DNA of 64,000 nucleotides from Terriglobia bacterium (GCA_020073385.1 JAIQFH010000018.1:50278-114277), one strand, 5' to 3'. Shown: positions 1 through 9,145, counted from the stretch's first letter. Program-made: numbers and translations. Notes: generated by a model from the sequence alone, not told the origin.

Positions 1-1074
1 AGCCACCTCGAAAATTCGGTGGACGCCGCGAAACTGCTGCCCATCGGCCCAGATCGTCACCGGACCTCGTTCGATATCGGATTCCGTCACGGCGAAAACA
101 TTTTCCGCCATTGCATACGAGGACTGCAGCACGCCTTCCTTGACCCTGAAAGCTCTTCGAAACTCGCTCATGCTGCTGGCGCGGACCGGCTCTGAACAGT
201 TGATCAGCAGACGCAGTGACGAGAGGTCGTAATCTGCCCACCGACTCTGCGGCGTGCGGCGGGGAACGAACTGGAACGCGAAATTCGGCATCCACGCCAG
301 CGTACACTTGCATTCGCTCACAACCTGCAACATCGATTCCGGCTGCATCACCCAATTAAGCGGTAATTGCATCACGATCGGAACATGGCAGACCATCGGC
401 AGTATGAAGGCCGCAATCAACCCCATGTCGTGGTAGAGCGGCAGCCAGCTGTAGAGGCGGTCGTGCGCGCTGTCGATCTTCAACGCCGTTGCGAGATGCC
501 CCAGTTGCCGGATTACCGAGGCGTGAGTCAGAGCAACTCCCTTTTGCAGACCCGTGGTGCCGGCAGAGTGTTGAATGAAGGCCAGGGTGTCGGGCCGGAT
601 CTGCGCGAAGTGTGCACCTTCGTGCGACTTCCTAACGTTGCCTTTGTTCTGTCCCGCGCGAAGGAGCTTTGTCTCAGGTCCGAGAGATACGCACGGCATC
701 ATCTCGTCGGGAAAATTTTCATCGATCACGACTGCCTTGGCGCTGAGATTGGCTGTGACGCCCGCCAATCCTGATCGATACTTCGACGGTTCGACTTTGA
801 AATTGGGATAGGCGAGGAATGCCGGCGCCGCGCCCAGCATCATGGCCCCAACGAAAGTGGTCATGGCGGGAACTCCCTGTGGCATGATGAGGACCACAGG
901 GTCGCCCTCAGCGACGTCTTCGCGGGCGAGTGTGGCAGCCTGGGCCCGCGCGAGAGAGCGAAATTCACCGAACGTCACTGTCTCGTGATCGTCCTCGTCA
1001 ATCCACACCGTTATGAACGGACGATCCGCAGGCGCCGCCTCAAGCGCTTCAATCAGATTGGCGTAGGGAAGCAA
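1..1074 (-). CDS. Fatty-acyl-AMP ligase / AMP-dependent synthetase, C-terminus off the left edge
   Basis: The reverse strand reads open from about 1074 to the left edge, giving 358 residues without a stop. The protein has the ANL-superfamily layout: an N-terminal substrate domain, then an A3 core at residues 169-180 (HSAGTTGLQKGV), then WLPLYHDMGLI near residue 210, which is typical of fatty-acyl-AMP ligases (FAAL). Such enzymes activate a fatty acid as acyl-adenylate and, in FAALs, pass it to a carrier protein. A TTG at 1074 is the only start-like codon after the in-frame stop, so the start is uncertain and no strong ribosome site is seen. It is divergent from the TPR/GT-C gene, 96 bp apart. 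The C-terminal lid domain, which would separate FAAL from acyl-CoA ligase, is not in the window. Confidence 0.82.
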   Translation of the reverse strand, partial: MLPYANLIEALEAAPADRPFITVWIDEDDHETVTFGEFRSLARAQAATLAREDVAEGDPVVLIMPQGVPAMTTFVGAMMLGAAPAFLAYPNFKVEPSKYRSGLAGVTANLSAKAVVIDENFPDEMMPCVSLGPETKLLRAGQNKGNVRKSHEGAHFAQIRPDTLAFIQHSAGTTGLQKGVALTHASVIRQLGHLATALKIDSAHDRLYSWLPLYHDMGLIAAFILPMVCHVPIVMQLPLNWVMQPESMLQVVSECKCTLAWMPNFAFQFVPRRTPQSRWADYDLSSLRLLINCSEPVRASSMSEFRRAFRVKEGVLQSSYAMAENVFAVTESDIERGPVTIWADGQQFRGVHRIFEVA

Positions 1075-1170
1075 ACGACATTGTAGACGACCGAGTCAGC
1101 GCGTCTCAGCTCCCCGAGGCCGCCTTGTCGCCCGTATACTCATAGCTTCATTTTCGAAAGCGCTCCCGTC

Positions 1171-2817
1171 ATGCAACTGTCTGGTCTTGGCCAACGACCA
1201 ACCACGAACGACCAACGACTGCTCCAGTTGCTGCTCGGCGCTCTGCTCCTCCTCATCCCATTGCTGCTTTACCGTCCCGTCCTGCAGCACGGTTTTCTCA
1301 GCCTCTGGGATGACGATGCCTACGTCATTGACAATCCTCACGTGCGCACAGGATTGACGCTTGCCAATATGCGCTGGGCGTTTACGAGTTTTGAGCAATC
1401 GAACTGGCATCCGGTGACCTGGCTCTCGCACACGCTCGATTGCCAGTTGTTCGGCCTCCATCCGGCGCCGCAACATGGCGTGAATGTGCTGCTGCACGCG
1501 GCGAATGTCTTGCTGCTGTTCTGGATTTTGCAGAAGGCGACCGGCGCAATGTGGCGCAGCCTTTTCGTGGCCTTGCTGTTCGCTATACATCCACTGAATG
1601 TGGAGACCGTTGCCTGGATCGCGCAACGGAAAAGTCTGCTTAGCGCATTTTTCTCTTTGCTGACAGTGGCAGCCTACGGATGGTACGTCCGTCGCGGCGG
1701 ATGGAATCGATATCTCCTGCTCGTTTTCGTTTTTGCTTTGTCTCTGATGGCGAAGCCGATGGCGGTTAGCCTGCCTTTGCTGCTGCTCCTGTTCGACTAC
1801 TGGCCATTACGCCGCTTCGAGGGGCTTGCCGCGCCCCGCCGCTGGACCAAGCTGACTCTGGAGAAGCTGCCTCTGTTCGCGATGAGCGCCGCGAGTTCCG
1901 TACTCACCGAGGTGGCGCAAGGGGCAGGAGGCTCGGTGATGAGCCTGTCGCTTCTGCCGGTCTCCACGCGCATCGAGAACGCAGTTATTTCCTACGTCGC
2001 CTACGTTGGCAAGATAGTCTGGCCGGCGAAACTTGCGACTTACTACCCGCTGCGATTTTCTCCACCTGTCGGTGATGCGATCGCGTCCGCCGCGATATTG
2101 ATTGCCGTCAGCGCCTTGGCGCTGCACTTGCGACGTTCGCCCTACATCGCCGTGGGATGGTTTCTCTTCGTCATCTCGATGCTTCCGGTGATCGGGATTG
2201 TTCAAGTTGGTTTTCAAGGAATGGCAGACCGCTACACGTATATTTCCGCAATCGGCCTGATGATCGCGCTGGTCTGGGGTTTGGCGGACGCCGTCCCGAT
2301 GGTCCCCGTCACGCGCGCTTCCCTGTCTGTGGTCGGTCTTTGCATTGCGATAGCGTTGAGTGTCACCACCTCACGCTATCTCCCCGCCTGGCAAAACTCG
2401 GTGACATTGTTCGCCCATGCGCGCGCGGCGTGGGGTCAGCCCGACATGTGGCTCGAGCAGCTTTATGGCAACGCATTGTTCTCCGCCGGACGCATTGATG
2501 AAGCTCTCGAGCACTATCAGGCCTCGTGCGCCATTCAGCCGCGGACGGAATATTGCCACTACAACATCGCCCATATTTTCTCAGGACGCGGTCAGTTCCA
2601 GGACGCCATCCGCGAATACGATCTGGCCCTGCGCTACACTGCCAACCGAGACATGGCCCTGCTTTGCCTCATCGAAGAAGCGGAGGCACAGTTGCAAGTC
2701 GGGGACAACATGGGCGCCGAAAGTTCCGTAGCAAAAGCTCTCACCATCGACCCATCGAACCCTGCCGCTCTGTGGCTGCGCGGGCAGATCATCCACAGAA
2801 AAGGAGGCGCGCACTAA
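1171..2817 (+). CDS. GT-C-fold membrane protein with C-terminal TPR repeats (TMTC-like)
   Basis: The 548-residue protein has about ten hydrophobic segments over residues 15-400 and TPR-like helices over about 420-540 (for example AGRIDEALEHYQ and GQFQDAIREYDLAL). Near residue 45 it carries an acidic DDDAYV motif followed by NWHPVTWLSH, the luminal-loop signature of the bacterial relatives of TMTC/PMT O-glycosyltransferases. The likely role is transfer of a sugar from a polyprenyl donor on the periplasmic side; the substrate cannot be read from sequence. It ends directly against the next gene (TAA then GTG with no gap), so the two are co-translated. The first 15 or so residues are coded by a repetitive sequence and may not belong to the protein. 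Confidence 0.75.
   Translation: MQLSGLGQRPTTNDQRLLQLLLGALLLLIPLLLYRPVLQHGFLSLWDDDAYVIDNPHVRTGLTLANMRWAFTSFEQSNWHPVTWLSHTLDCQLFGLHPAPQHGVNVLLHAANVLLLFWILQKATGAMWRSLFVALLFAIHPLNVETVAWIAQRKSLLSAFFSLLTVAAYGWYVRRGGWNRYLLLVFVFALSLMAKPMAVSLPLLLLLFDYWPLRRFEGLAAPRRWTKLTLEKLPLFAMSAASSVLTEVAQGAGGSVMSLSLLPVSTRIENAVISYVAYVGKIVWPAKLATYYPLRFSPPVGDAIASAAILIAVSALALHLRRSPYIAVGWFLFVISMLPVIGIVQVGFQGMADRYTYISAIGLMIALVWGLADAVPMVPVTRASLSVVGLCIAIALSVTTSRYLPAWQNSVTLFAHARAAWGQPDMWLEQLYGNALFSAGRIDEALEHYQASCAIQPRTEYCHYNIAHIFSGRGQFQDAIREYDLALRYTANRDMALLCLIEEAEAQLQVGDNMGAESSVAKALTIDPSNPAALWLRGQIIHRKGGAH
1191..1219. repeat. Short ACGACCA-type repeat
   Basis: The motif ACGACCAAC / ACGAACGACC recurs three times within 29 bases. 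It overlaps the first codons assigned to the downstream gene, so that gene may really start later. Similar GACCAACGAC strings are recalled from acidobacterial intergenic DNA; this is memory, not a search. Confidence 0.35.
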
Positions 2818-4284
2818 GTGGAGATCGGGGGCATGTTGTTTCAAGCTACCTGCTACGTGCTGCTCTTCCTGGTGTGGGTCGCGGTGTTTGCGAAAGTCCG
2901 ATCGCGGATCGTGCGACAAGCCGCCCTTCTCGTTTCGAGCGTCGCACTTTATCTCACCTGGCAGCCCTGGTTCGCTGCCGTCCTGCTCATATCGATCGTC
3001 GGAAATTTCCTTCTTGGCAAGTGGCTACGCGCAAAGCCGCACTGGCTGCCGCTCTCGGCAGGGATCTTTTTCAATCTCGCCCTGCTCGCCGCCTTCAAAT
3101 ATGTGCCTCAACTCACATTCCACATTCTGCCCTCGTCATGGATGGAAGGGACTCGCCTCGCCCTGCCGTTGGGGATCTCTTTCTGGACGTTTCAAGCCCT
3201 CAGTTATCTTTTCGATCTTTACCGCGGAGAGGATCTCGATCCCACGTTCGCCGAGTTCGCCCTCTATATGGCGTTCTTCCCGGTCACCGTCTCGGGCCCA
3301 GTCTGCCGCATGCCCGACATGCTCCCGCAATTCCGCTCCGAAGAAACAACTGCGTGGAGCGACATCGGCCTGGGACTACAAAGAATCGCGATCGGCGTGT
3401 TCATGATGCAACTGGGCAAACTCCTGGGCCAGGGGATTCTGGCTGGAGACGGCGTCGTCAGCGGATTCGACCGCGCAACGCAGTGGTCCGGGACCGACGT
3501 CTGGTGTCTCGCCTTCGGCTACGGATTGCAGCTCTTCTTCGATTTCGCGGGCTATAGCCACATCGCGATCGGCGCGGCCAGAGCATTAGGGATCACCGTT
3601 CCCGAAAACTTCGACCGTCCGTTTGCCTCCACGAACCCCTCGGTCTTCTGGACGCGCTGGCACATGTCGCTGTCGTTCTGGATCCGCGACTATGTCTTTT
3701 TCCCGCTGGCGCCTTTGCGCCGCGAGATGTGGTGGCGCAATCTCGCACTCGCTTTATCGATGGTCGTGTTCGGCCTGTGGCACAAAGCCACCCTGTTATT
3801 CCTCATCTGGGGCTGCTATCACGGAGTGCTGCTCGTCTCGCAACGTCTGCTGCAGCAAGCCGAACGCAGATTTAATTGGCAACCGCCCAAACTCTGGACT
3901 CCGCTGTCCTGGCTGGCGACGGCCGCGCTCATCAGCCTGGGATGGATTTTCTTCCGCGCGAATTCGACGGCACAGGCGCGCCAGATGCTGGCGGCGGTCG
4001 CGTCACCTGGAAGTTATGCCCCTCACTTCCTCAGTTCCAGCCTTTACCTTCTGATCGCAATTCTTTCCGCAGGGTATGCGGTTGTGTTGCTGGTCAGTGA
4101 TGCTCTCAACCAGGCCACCTCTCCAACAGACGCTTCCCGGCAGCATTCGGGGATGTTGTCGCTAGTGTCTCGTTCGCGCTGGTTCTGGCTTCCCGCCGTC
4201 TACGCGCTGGCGTTGCTGGTCGTGCTGATGATCACTCTCACCCAACAAGGTGGCGTCGGTCAGATGATGTACCGCAGTTTCTAG
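2818..4284 (+). CDS. MBOAT-family O-acyltransferase (AlgI/DltB-like)
   Basis: This 488-residue multi-pass membrane protein has the MBOAT signatures: LGISFWTFQALSYLFDLY near residue 120, WTRWHMSLSFWIRDYVFFPL near 280, GLWH with His322, and CYHG with His335, the near-invariant histidine of the family. AlgI-type members move acetyl or other acyl groups across the membrane onto polysaccharides. The GTG at 2818 follows the previous stop codon directly; an ATG 15 bases on is an alternative. The tight linkage to a GT-C/TPR protein suggests that a glycosylated or extracellular product is acylated. No AlgJ/AlgX-like partner is adjacent. Confidence 0.85.
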   Translation: MEIGGMLFQATCYVLLFLVWVAVFAKVRSRIVRQAALLVSSVALYLTWQPWFAAVLLISIVGNFLLGKWLRAKPHWLPLSAGIFFNLALLAAFKYVPQLTFHILPSSWMEGTRLALPLGISFWTFQALSYLFDLYRGEDLDPTFAEFALYMAFFPVTVSGPVCRMPDMLPQFRSEETTAWSDIGLGLQRIAIGVFMMQLGKLLGQGILAGDGVVSGFDRATQWSGTDVWCLAFGYGLQLFFDFAGYSHIAIGAARALGITVPENFDRPFASTNPSVFWTRWHMSLSFWIRDYVFFPLAPLRREMWWRNLALALSMVVFGLWHKATLLFLIWGCYHGVLLVSQRLLQQAERRFNWQPPKLWTPLSWLATAALISLGWIFFRANSTAQARQMLAAVASPGSYAPHFLSSSLYLLIAILSAGYAVVLLVSDALNQATSPTDASRQHSGMLSLVSRSRWFWLPAVYALALLVVLMITLTQQGGVGQMMYRSF

Positions 4285-4302
4285 CTGCGCAGTGTTATCC
4301 GC

Positions 4303-4308
4303 TACAAT
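4303..4308 (+). promoter_or_regulatory. Possible -10 element of a leaderless promoter
   Basis: TACAAT ends 8 bases before the ATG of the next gene, and no Shine-Dalgarno sequence lies between them. This is the spacing expected if transcription starts at or beside the start codon. No convincing -35 box is visible, so this is tentative. Confidence 0.3.
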
Positions 4309-4316
4309 TTCCTGCC

Positions 4317-6083
4317 ATGTCCGGTTCCGCTCTCCGTGCGCAGGCCGCGCCAGCCCGTGTTTCCCCAAAGATCAACATTTCCCTCGCGTACGCCGATGAT
4401 CGTCCCGCCATTTACCGTCTCCGGCATCAGATCTATGCTCTGGAGCTCGGGCAGCATCACCCCAACCCCGAGCAACAGCTCTCTGACTCACTCGATGCCT
4501 TCAATGTATATGTCAAGGCCGCAGTCGATGGGCGTATTGCTGGTTTTGTCAGCATCACGCCTCCCGGCCACCATTATTCAGTCGATAAATACTTCACTCG
4601 CGATGTCTTCCCTTTCTCGTTCGATGACGGTGTGTACGAAGTACGACTCCTGACAGTCATTCCGGAACACCGCAGGCTCGCCATCGCCAGCCTGCTCATG
4701 TACGCGGCTCTGCGCTGGATCGAGGGTCAGCGAGGAACCCGTATCGTAGCGATCGGCCGGCGCGAGATATTGAACCTTTATCTCAAGGCCGGACTGAATA
4801 CTCTCGGACGCTCCGCGCAATCGGGGGCCGTCACCTACGAACTGCTCACCGCCACCGTTGCGGACCTGCGCGAGGCGACTAATCGACACGCGCAGGTCTT
4901 ACAGCGGCTGAGGTCCCACGCCCACTGGTGCCTCGACATGCCATTCCTCCCCACGGAAGCCTGCCGTCATGGCGGCGATTCCTTCGAAGCCATCGGAGAG
5001 GACTTCCATGATCTCGGCCGGAGTGCGACCATCATCAATGCCGACGTGCTCGATGCCTGGTTCCCGCCATCTCCGAGAGTCGTCGCAGCGCTGCAGCAGC
5101 ACCTCCCGTTCCTGATGCGTACGTCGCCGCCCACAGGCTGCGGCGGATTCGTTCACGCCATCGCACGAACTCGTGACGTGCCCGTAGACTGCATCGTGCC
5201 TGCGGCCGGGTCTTCGGAACTGATCTTTTTGGCCTTTCGCGAGTGGCTGAATCCGGACTCCCGTGTTCTCCTCCTTGATCCAAGCTATGGAGAGTACGGT
5301 CACGTGACCGAGCATGTCGTTGGCTGCCGCGTCGACCGCGTGAAGCTATTGCGAGAAGAGAACTATCAGCTCAATCCGGACGCCCTCGAAGCCCGTCTCA
5401 TGAACGGCCGATACGATCTGGTCGTGATCGTCAATCCGAATAGTCCGACAGGACAGCATGTTCCTCGCCACACACTCGAGTCCATTATCAGCCGCATTTC
5501 GGATGAAACCCGGGTATGGATCGATGAAACTTACGTGGACTACGTCGGCGGAGACGAGTCTGTGGAAGCGTTCGCGGCAGCCAGTCAGAATGTCGTCGTC
5601 TGCAAATCCATGTCGAAGGTGTACGCCCTCTCCGGAGTACGGGCCGCCTACGCTTGCGCTCCGCCGCGAGTTGCAGCGCGCCTGCGGGAGATCAGCCCTC
5701 CATGGGCGGTAAGCCTGCCGGCGCAAGTGGCAGCCGTCCGCGCGCTCAACGATCCCGAATATTACTCGGCCCGTTATCGCGAAACTCACCTGCTGCGGGA
5801 AACCCTTGCCACAGCCTTGCGCGCCCTCGGACTCGACGTGATTCCCGCTGTCGCGAACTTCCTCTTGTGCCATCTTCCAGAAACATTTCCTGACGCCGCC
5901 ACAGTCTCTCGCCGCTGCCGGGAACACGGCATCTACATCCGGGATGCAGGCGAAATTTCTTCAGTCCTCGGCCCGCGAGCGTTACGCATCGTCGTTAAAG
6001 ACGACCAGACAAACCGCAGGATGATCGAAGTGCTCCGGGAGATTCTCTGCGCGAACTCGAAGTCTTGCGACCCTGCCTGCTAG
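4317..6083 (+). CDS. LuxI/FeeM-like GNAT domain fused to a PLP aminotransferase (HisC/CobD-like)
   Basis: This 588-residue protein has two domains. Residues 20-180 resemble the acyl-homoserine-lactone / N-acyl-amino-acid synthase branch of the GNAT fold: YRLRHQIYALELG, DSLDAFNVYV, GFVSITPPG and YEVRLLTVIPEHR follow the order of the LuxI/FeeM landmarks (basic/aromatic motif, D-x-F-D-like motif, E-x-R). Residues 215-580 are a fold-type I PLP enzyme closest to histidinol-phosphate aminotransferases or threonine-phosphate decarboxylases: AGSSELI for the phosphate cup, NPNSPTGQ, DETYVDY, and SMSKVYALSG with Lys434 as the likely Schiff-base lysine. A plausible reading is that one domain makes an amine or amino acid and the other N-acylates it. 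This is inference. The ABC exporter gene starts 20 bases downstream. Confidence 0.8.
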   Translation: MSGSALRAQAAPARVSPKINISLAYADDRPAIYRLRHQIYALELGQHHPNPEQQLSDSLDAFNVYVKAAVDGRIAGFVSITPPGHHYSVDKYFTRDVFPFSFDDGVYEVRLLTVIPEHRRLAIASLLMYAALRWIEGQRGTRIVAIGRREILNLYLKAGLNTLGRSAQSGAVTYELLTATVADLREATNRHAQVLQRLRSHAHWCLDMPFLPTEACRHGGDSFEAIGEDFHDLGRSATIINADVLDAWFPPSPRVVAALQQHLPFLMRTSPPTGCGGFVHAIARTRDVPVDCIVPAAGSSELIFLAFREWLNPDSRVLLLDPSYGEYGHVTEHVVGCRVDRVKLLREENYQLNPDALEARLMNGRYDLVVIVNPNSPTGQHVPRHTLESIISRISDETRVWIDETYVDYVGGDESVEAFAAASQNVVVCKSMSKVYALSGVRAAYACAPPRVAARLREISPPWAVSLPAQVAAVRALNDPEYYSARYRETHLLRETLATALRALGLDVIPAVANFLLCHLPETFPDAATVSRRCREHGIYIRDAGEISSVLGPRALRIVVKDDQTNRRMIEVLREILCANSKSCDPAC

Positions 6084-6103
6084 AATTCATCTACTGAATC
6101 TGC

Positions 6104-7921
6104 ATGTTTCTTAAGAGTCTGCGCCCGCTACTGCCCTACCTGAAGCGCTATCGCTGGGCCTACGCTCTGGGCTCAGGTTGTGTGCTGCTCCACAACGGCA
6201 TTTGGGTGCTGTTTCCCCTGGTCATCGGCAAGGCTTCTGACGATCTGAATCAAGGCGTCACGCGCCACAAGCTTCTGGTTTACGCGGGAATTCTGCTCGT
6301 CATCGCCGTCACCAAGGGGATATTCCAGTTCCTCACGCGCTGGGTCGTGATCGGCGTCTCGCGCGACATCGAATTCGATTTGCGCAACGACCTCTTCGCG
6401 CGGCTCGAAGGATTGAGTTACTCCTACTATCAGCGCAACCGCACAGGCGATATCATGGCGCGCGCGACCAACGACTTGAACGCGGTCCGCATGCTGCTCG
6501 GCCCGGCGATCATGTATTCGGCTAACACCATGGTCTACACCGCCGGCGCGCTGGCGTTCATGATCTCGATCAACCCCAAGCTGACGCTCCTCACGTTTCT
6601 GCCGCTGCCGGCTGTGAGCGTCGTGATCCAGACATTCGGACGCCGTATTCACGAGCGTTTCGAACGCATTCAGGCGATGTTCTCCGATATCTCGGCGCGC
6701 GCCCAGGAGAATTTCTCCGGCGCTCGCCTGATCCGCGCCTATGTGCAGGAAGAGGCCGAGATCAAAGCCTTCGAGCGCGAGAACAAAGAGTACATCCGCC
6801 GCAGCCTGAAACTGGTGCGCCTGATGGGAATGCTCTGGCCCACACTGGAACTGATGCTGGGTTGTGCTGTGGTTCTAGTCTTGTGGCTCGGCGGACGGGA
6901 AGTGCTTACGGGACAATTAACGCTGACTCGCGTCACGAATCTCGTCGCGACATATCCCGGAATCACCACCACTCTGAAGCTCGACGGCTCGATGAGTGTC
7001 GGGCAATTCGTCTCATTCAGCACTTACATGATGCAACTCACCTGGCCCATCATTGCGCTGGGTTGGGTCATCAACATTTTCCAGCGCGGAACCGCCTCGC
7101 TGATCCGCATCAACGAAATCATGCAAGAGAAGCCGGAAATCCAGGACGCGCCGCATGCCCGAGCCCGGGAGATTGAAGGCGAGATCGAGTTCCGCAACCT
7201 GACGTTCAGCTACGGCGACAAACCGGTTCTGCGCGACGTGAACCTACGCGTGCCGACAGGCAGCAGCCTCGCGATCGTGGGCCCGACCGGATCGGGCAAA
7301 ACGACCTTGGTCAATCTGATTCCGCGTGTATACGACGCCGACCCAGGCATGGTGCTGATCGATGGTCGGCCCATCCGCGACTATTCTTTGGAGTCGCTGC
7401 GCCGCAGCATCGGCTTCGTTCCCCAGGAGACTTTCCTGTTCAGCGACCGCATTCGCGAGAACATCGCTCTCGGAGTTGATTCGGCCGCCCACTCCGATAT
7501 TCACGATGCCGCCGACGCCGCCAATATCGCTGTCGATATCGAAAGCTTCCCCGAGGGCTATGAAACTCTGGTCGGCGAGCGCGGCATCACGCTCTCCGGC
7601 GGGCAGAAGCAGCGTACCGCCATCGCTCGCGCGCTGATCCGCAATCCACGAATCCTGATCCTTGACGACGCACTCTCCAGCGTCGACACCCACACGGAAG
7701 ACAAGATCCTCAACCACCTGCGCGACGTGATGGCAGGACGCACCACGATCTTCATCTCCCACCGCGTCTCCACCGTGCGCAATGCGGATCGCATTGCCGT
7801 GCTGCATGGCGGACGCATCGTCGAACTCGGCACCCACGACGAACTTCTGGCCTTGAACGGCTACTACAGCGACCTGTATAACAAGCAACTGCTGGAAGAA
7901 GAGTTGGCTGAGGTCCAGTAG
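6104..7921 (+). CDS. MsbA-like ABC transporter, fused permease and ATPase
   Basis: The 605-residue half-transporter has a type IV exporter membrane domain (about residues 15-330, six helices, with RTGDIMARATNDLNAVR as the usual coupling region) and a nucleotide-binding domain from about 360. Walker A is GPTGSGKTT at 393-401, followed by a Q-loop (GFVPQETFLF), the signature LSGGQKQR, Walker B ILILDDALSSVD and the switch histidine in FISHR. The family works as homodimers and exports lipids or hydrophobic compounds. It starts 20 bp after the GNAT-aminotransferase fusion and on the same strand, so it probably exports the product of that locus. A loop of about 15 residues with several acidic and aliphatic residues near 270-300 is longer than usual. 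Confidence 0.92.
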   Translation: MFLKSLRPLLPYLKRYRWAYALGSGCVLLHNGIWVLFPLVIGKASDDLNQGVTRHKLLVYAGILLVIAVTKGIFQFLTRWVVIGVSRDIEFDLRNDLFARLEGLSYSYYQRNRTGDIMARATNDLNAVRMLLGPAIMYSANTMVYTAGALAFMISINPKLTLLTFLPLPAVSVVIQTFGRRIHERFERIQAMFSDISARAQENFSGARLIRAYVQEEAEIKAFERENKEYIRRSLKLVRLMGMLWPTLELMLGCAVVLVLWLGGREVLTGQLTLTRVTNLVATYPGITTTLKLDGSMSVGQFVSFSTYMMQLTWPIIALGWVINIFQRGTASLIRINEIMQEKPEIQDAPHARAREIEGEIEFRNLTFSYGDKPVLRDVNLRVPTGSSLAIVGPTGSGKTTLVNLIPRVYDADPGMVLIDGRPIRDYSLESLRRSIGFVPQETFLFSDRIRENIALGVDSAAHSDIHDAADAANIAVDIESFPEGYETLVGERGITLSGGQKQRTAIARALIRNPRILILDDALSSVDTHTEDKILNHLRDVMAGRTTIFISHRVSTVRNADRIAVLHGGRIVELGTHDELLALNGYYSDLYNKQLLEEELAEVQ

Positions 7922-7999
7922 CCCCGTTGACTTGCTGTTGACATCTGGGCTGGCTACTTCGTCTATACTCTCGGCAACTGGGGCAAAACGAAACTCTGC

Positions 8000-8719
8000 A
8001 TGCAGCGCGTCGATTCGGAAGAAATCCTCGACTCCGATCAGTGTCCCGTACCCGATGCGGAGACCTCTCTGCGCGATTTGTGCCGGATCAATCGATGGTT
8101 CGGAGGCGTAGCCACCACTCGCAACCTGGTCGAGCGCGTCTCATCCTCCATTGGGCAAAAGCACTTCTCGCTGCTGGAGGTTGCATCCGGACATGGTGAA
8201 GTCCCGCGAGTAGCAGCCTCGCAGCTGGCTAAAAAGGGAATCACGCTGGATATCACCGATCTCGACCGCGTTCCTTCGCACCTGCGGAGAGGGCATCGTG
8301 CGCTGGTCGCCGATGCGCTGGCTCTTCCCTTCCGCGACGAGAGCTTCGACCTGGTAAGCTGCAGCCTCTTCGCGCATCATCTCGATCCTGAGAACTTAGC
8401 CCGGTTTATAGACGAAGCCTCTCGCGTCAGCCGTTGCGCAGTCTTGATCAACGACTTGATCCGCCATCCGTTACACCTCGCGCTGGTGTACGCGGGATTT
8501 CCCCTGATGCGGAGTCGTGTCTCTCGCTTCGATGGAGTCGCCTCGGTGCGGAGAGCGTATGTCCCCGAAGAAGTGCGGCGGATTCTGACCAATGGAACGA
8601 GAGCTGCCGAGAGTGTCGAGATCTCGACTCACTACCTCTTCCGCATGGGAGTCATCATCTGGAAAGATCGTCCCTCGCGGAAGGCTGAGTTCCAAACCCT
8701 CAACGCCTCAGCAGCTTAG
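8000..8719 (+). CDS. Class I SAM-dependent methyltransferase
   Basis: The 239-residue protein carries motif I of class I methyltransferases (LLEVASGHGEV, about residues 54-64), an acidic residue after strand 2 (DITDLDRV) and a post-motif strand ESFDLVSCSLFAHHLDPE near residue 115, resembling UbiE/ubiquinone-type and small-molecule methyltransferases. The substrate is unknown. It lies 78 bp downstream of the ABC exporter on the same strand, with a TATACT hexamer at 7964-7969 and a TTGACA at 7938-7943 between them. Their 20-base spacing is longer than ideal, so it may have its own weak promoter or be the last gene of the locus. Confidence 0.8.
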   Translation: MQRVDSEEILDSDQCPVPDAETSLRDLCRINRWFGGVATTRNLVERVSSSIGQKHFSLLEVASGHGEVPRVAASQLAKKGITLDITDLDRVPSHLRRGHRALVADALALPFRDESFDLVSCSLFAHHLDPENLARFIDEASRVSRCAVLINDLIRHPLHLALVYAGFPLMRSRVSRFDGVASVRRAYVPEEVRRILTNGTRAAESVEISTHYLFRMGVIIWKDRPSRKAEFQTLNASAA

Positions 8720-8734
8720 TCGCCCCACAACTCA

Positions 8735-9100
8735 TTACGCTCCACTCTTCGCCACTGCGGGCGTGCCCATCCTTTGGGTGAGGAAGCCGACAATGGCGCC
8801 GACCACGAAACCCGGCAGCATGATTTCCAGGTAGTGAGGCTTTCCCTTGCTGGCATCCATAACGGCCACAATGAAGGCGAAGAGCAATCCGAGCGAGGAA
8901 CCGACTACGATTCCCCATCCCGTTGAGCGGACCTTGCGGGCGAACCAGCCGCTGAAGAGGCCGACCAGCATGCCTTTGAACGAAGACCCGATCATAATCC
9001 CGACGATCACCGGGCGAGTCTCCGGATAGAACAACGCAGTCGCACCATCAATTGCTCCCAGAATCAGCCCGAAGATCAACCCCACTACGATTTTGTTCAC
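8735..9100 (-). CDS. Small glycine-rich membrane protein, unknown function
   Basis: The 121-residue protein has four hydrophobic stretches (about 4-22, 30-50, 60-80, 88-108), each rich in glycine and alanine with small-residue spacing (GLIFGLILGAIDGA, GIMIGSSFKGMLVGLFSG). This is the pattern of tightly packed membrane helices. The start is a GTG at 9100 behind a strong AGGAGGG ribosome site. It converges with the methyltransferase gene and stands apart from the kinase gene by 45 bp. I do not recognise a named family. Confidence 0.65.
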   Translation of the reverse strand: MNKIVVGLIFGLILGAIDGATALFYPETRPVIVGIMIGSSFKGMLVGLFSGWFARKVRSTGWGIVVGSSLGLLFAFIVAVMDASKGKPHYLEIMLPGFVVGAIVGFLTQRMGTPAVAKSGA

Positions 9101-9145
9101 GAGATTTCCCTCCTGCCTAAGAATTCCAGATCGGCGGGAATTCCT

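Noticed and set aside
254..811. Several plus-strand open frames over the first 800 bases
   Set aside because: They are antisense to a clear acyl-adenylating enzyme on the minus strand whose motifs are complete.
2526..3557. Long plus-strand open frame (343 residues) overlapping the TPR and MBOAT genes
   Set aside because: Very Arg/Pro/Ser-rich and out of frame with two clear membrane proteins; a shadow of GC-rich codon use.
7938..7969. TTGACA and TATACT as a promoter for the 8000 methyltransferase gene
   Set aside because: The spacing is 20 bases, longer than the usual 16-18, so I mention it only in the gene entry and do not list it as a promoter.
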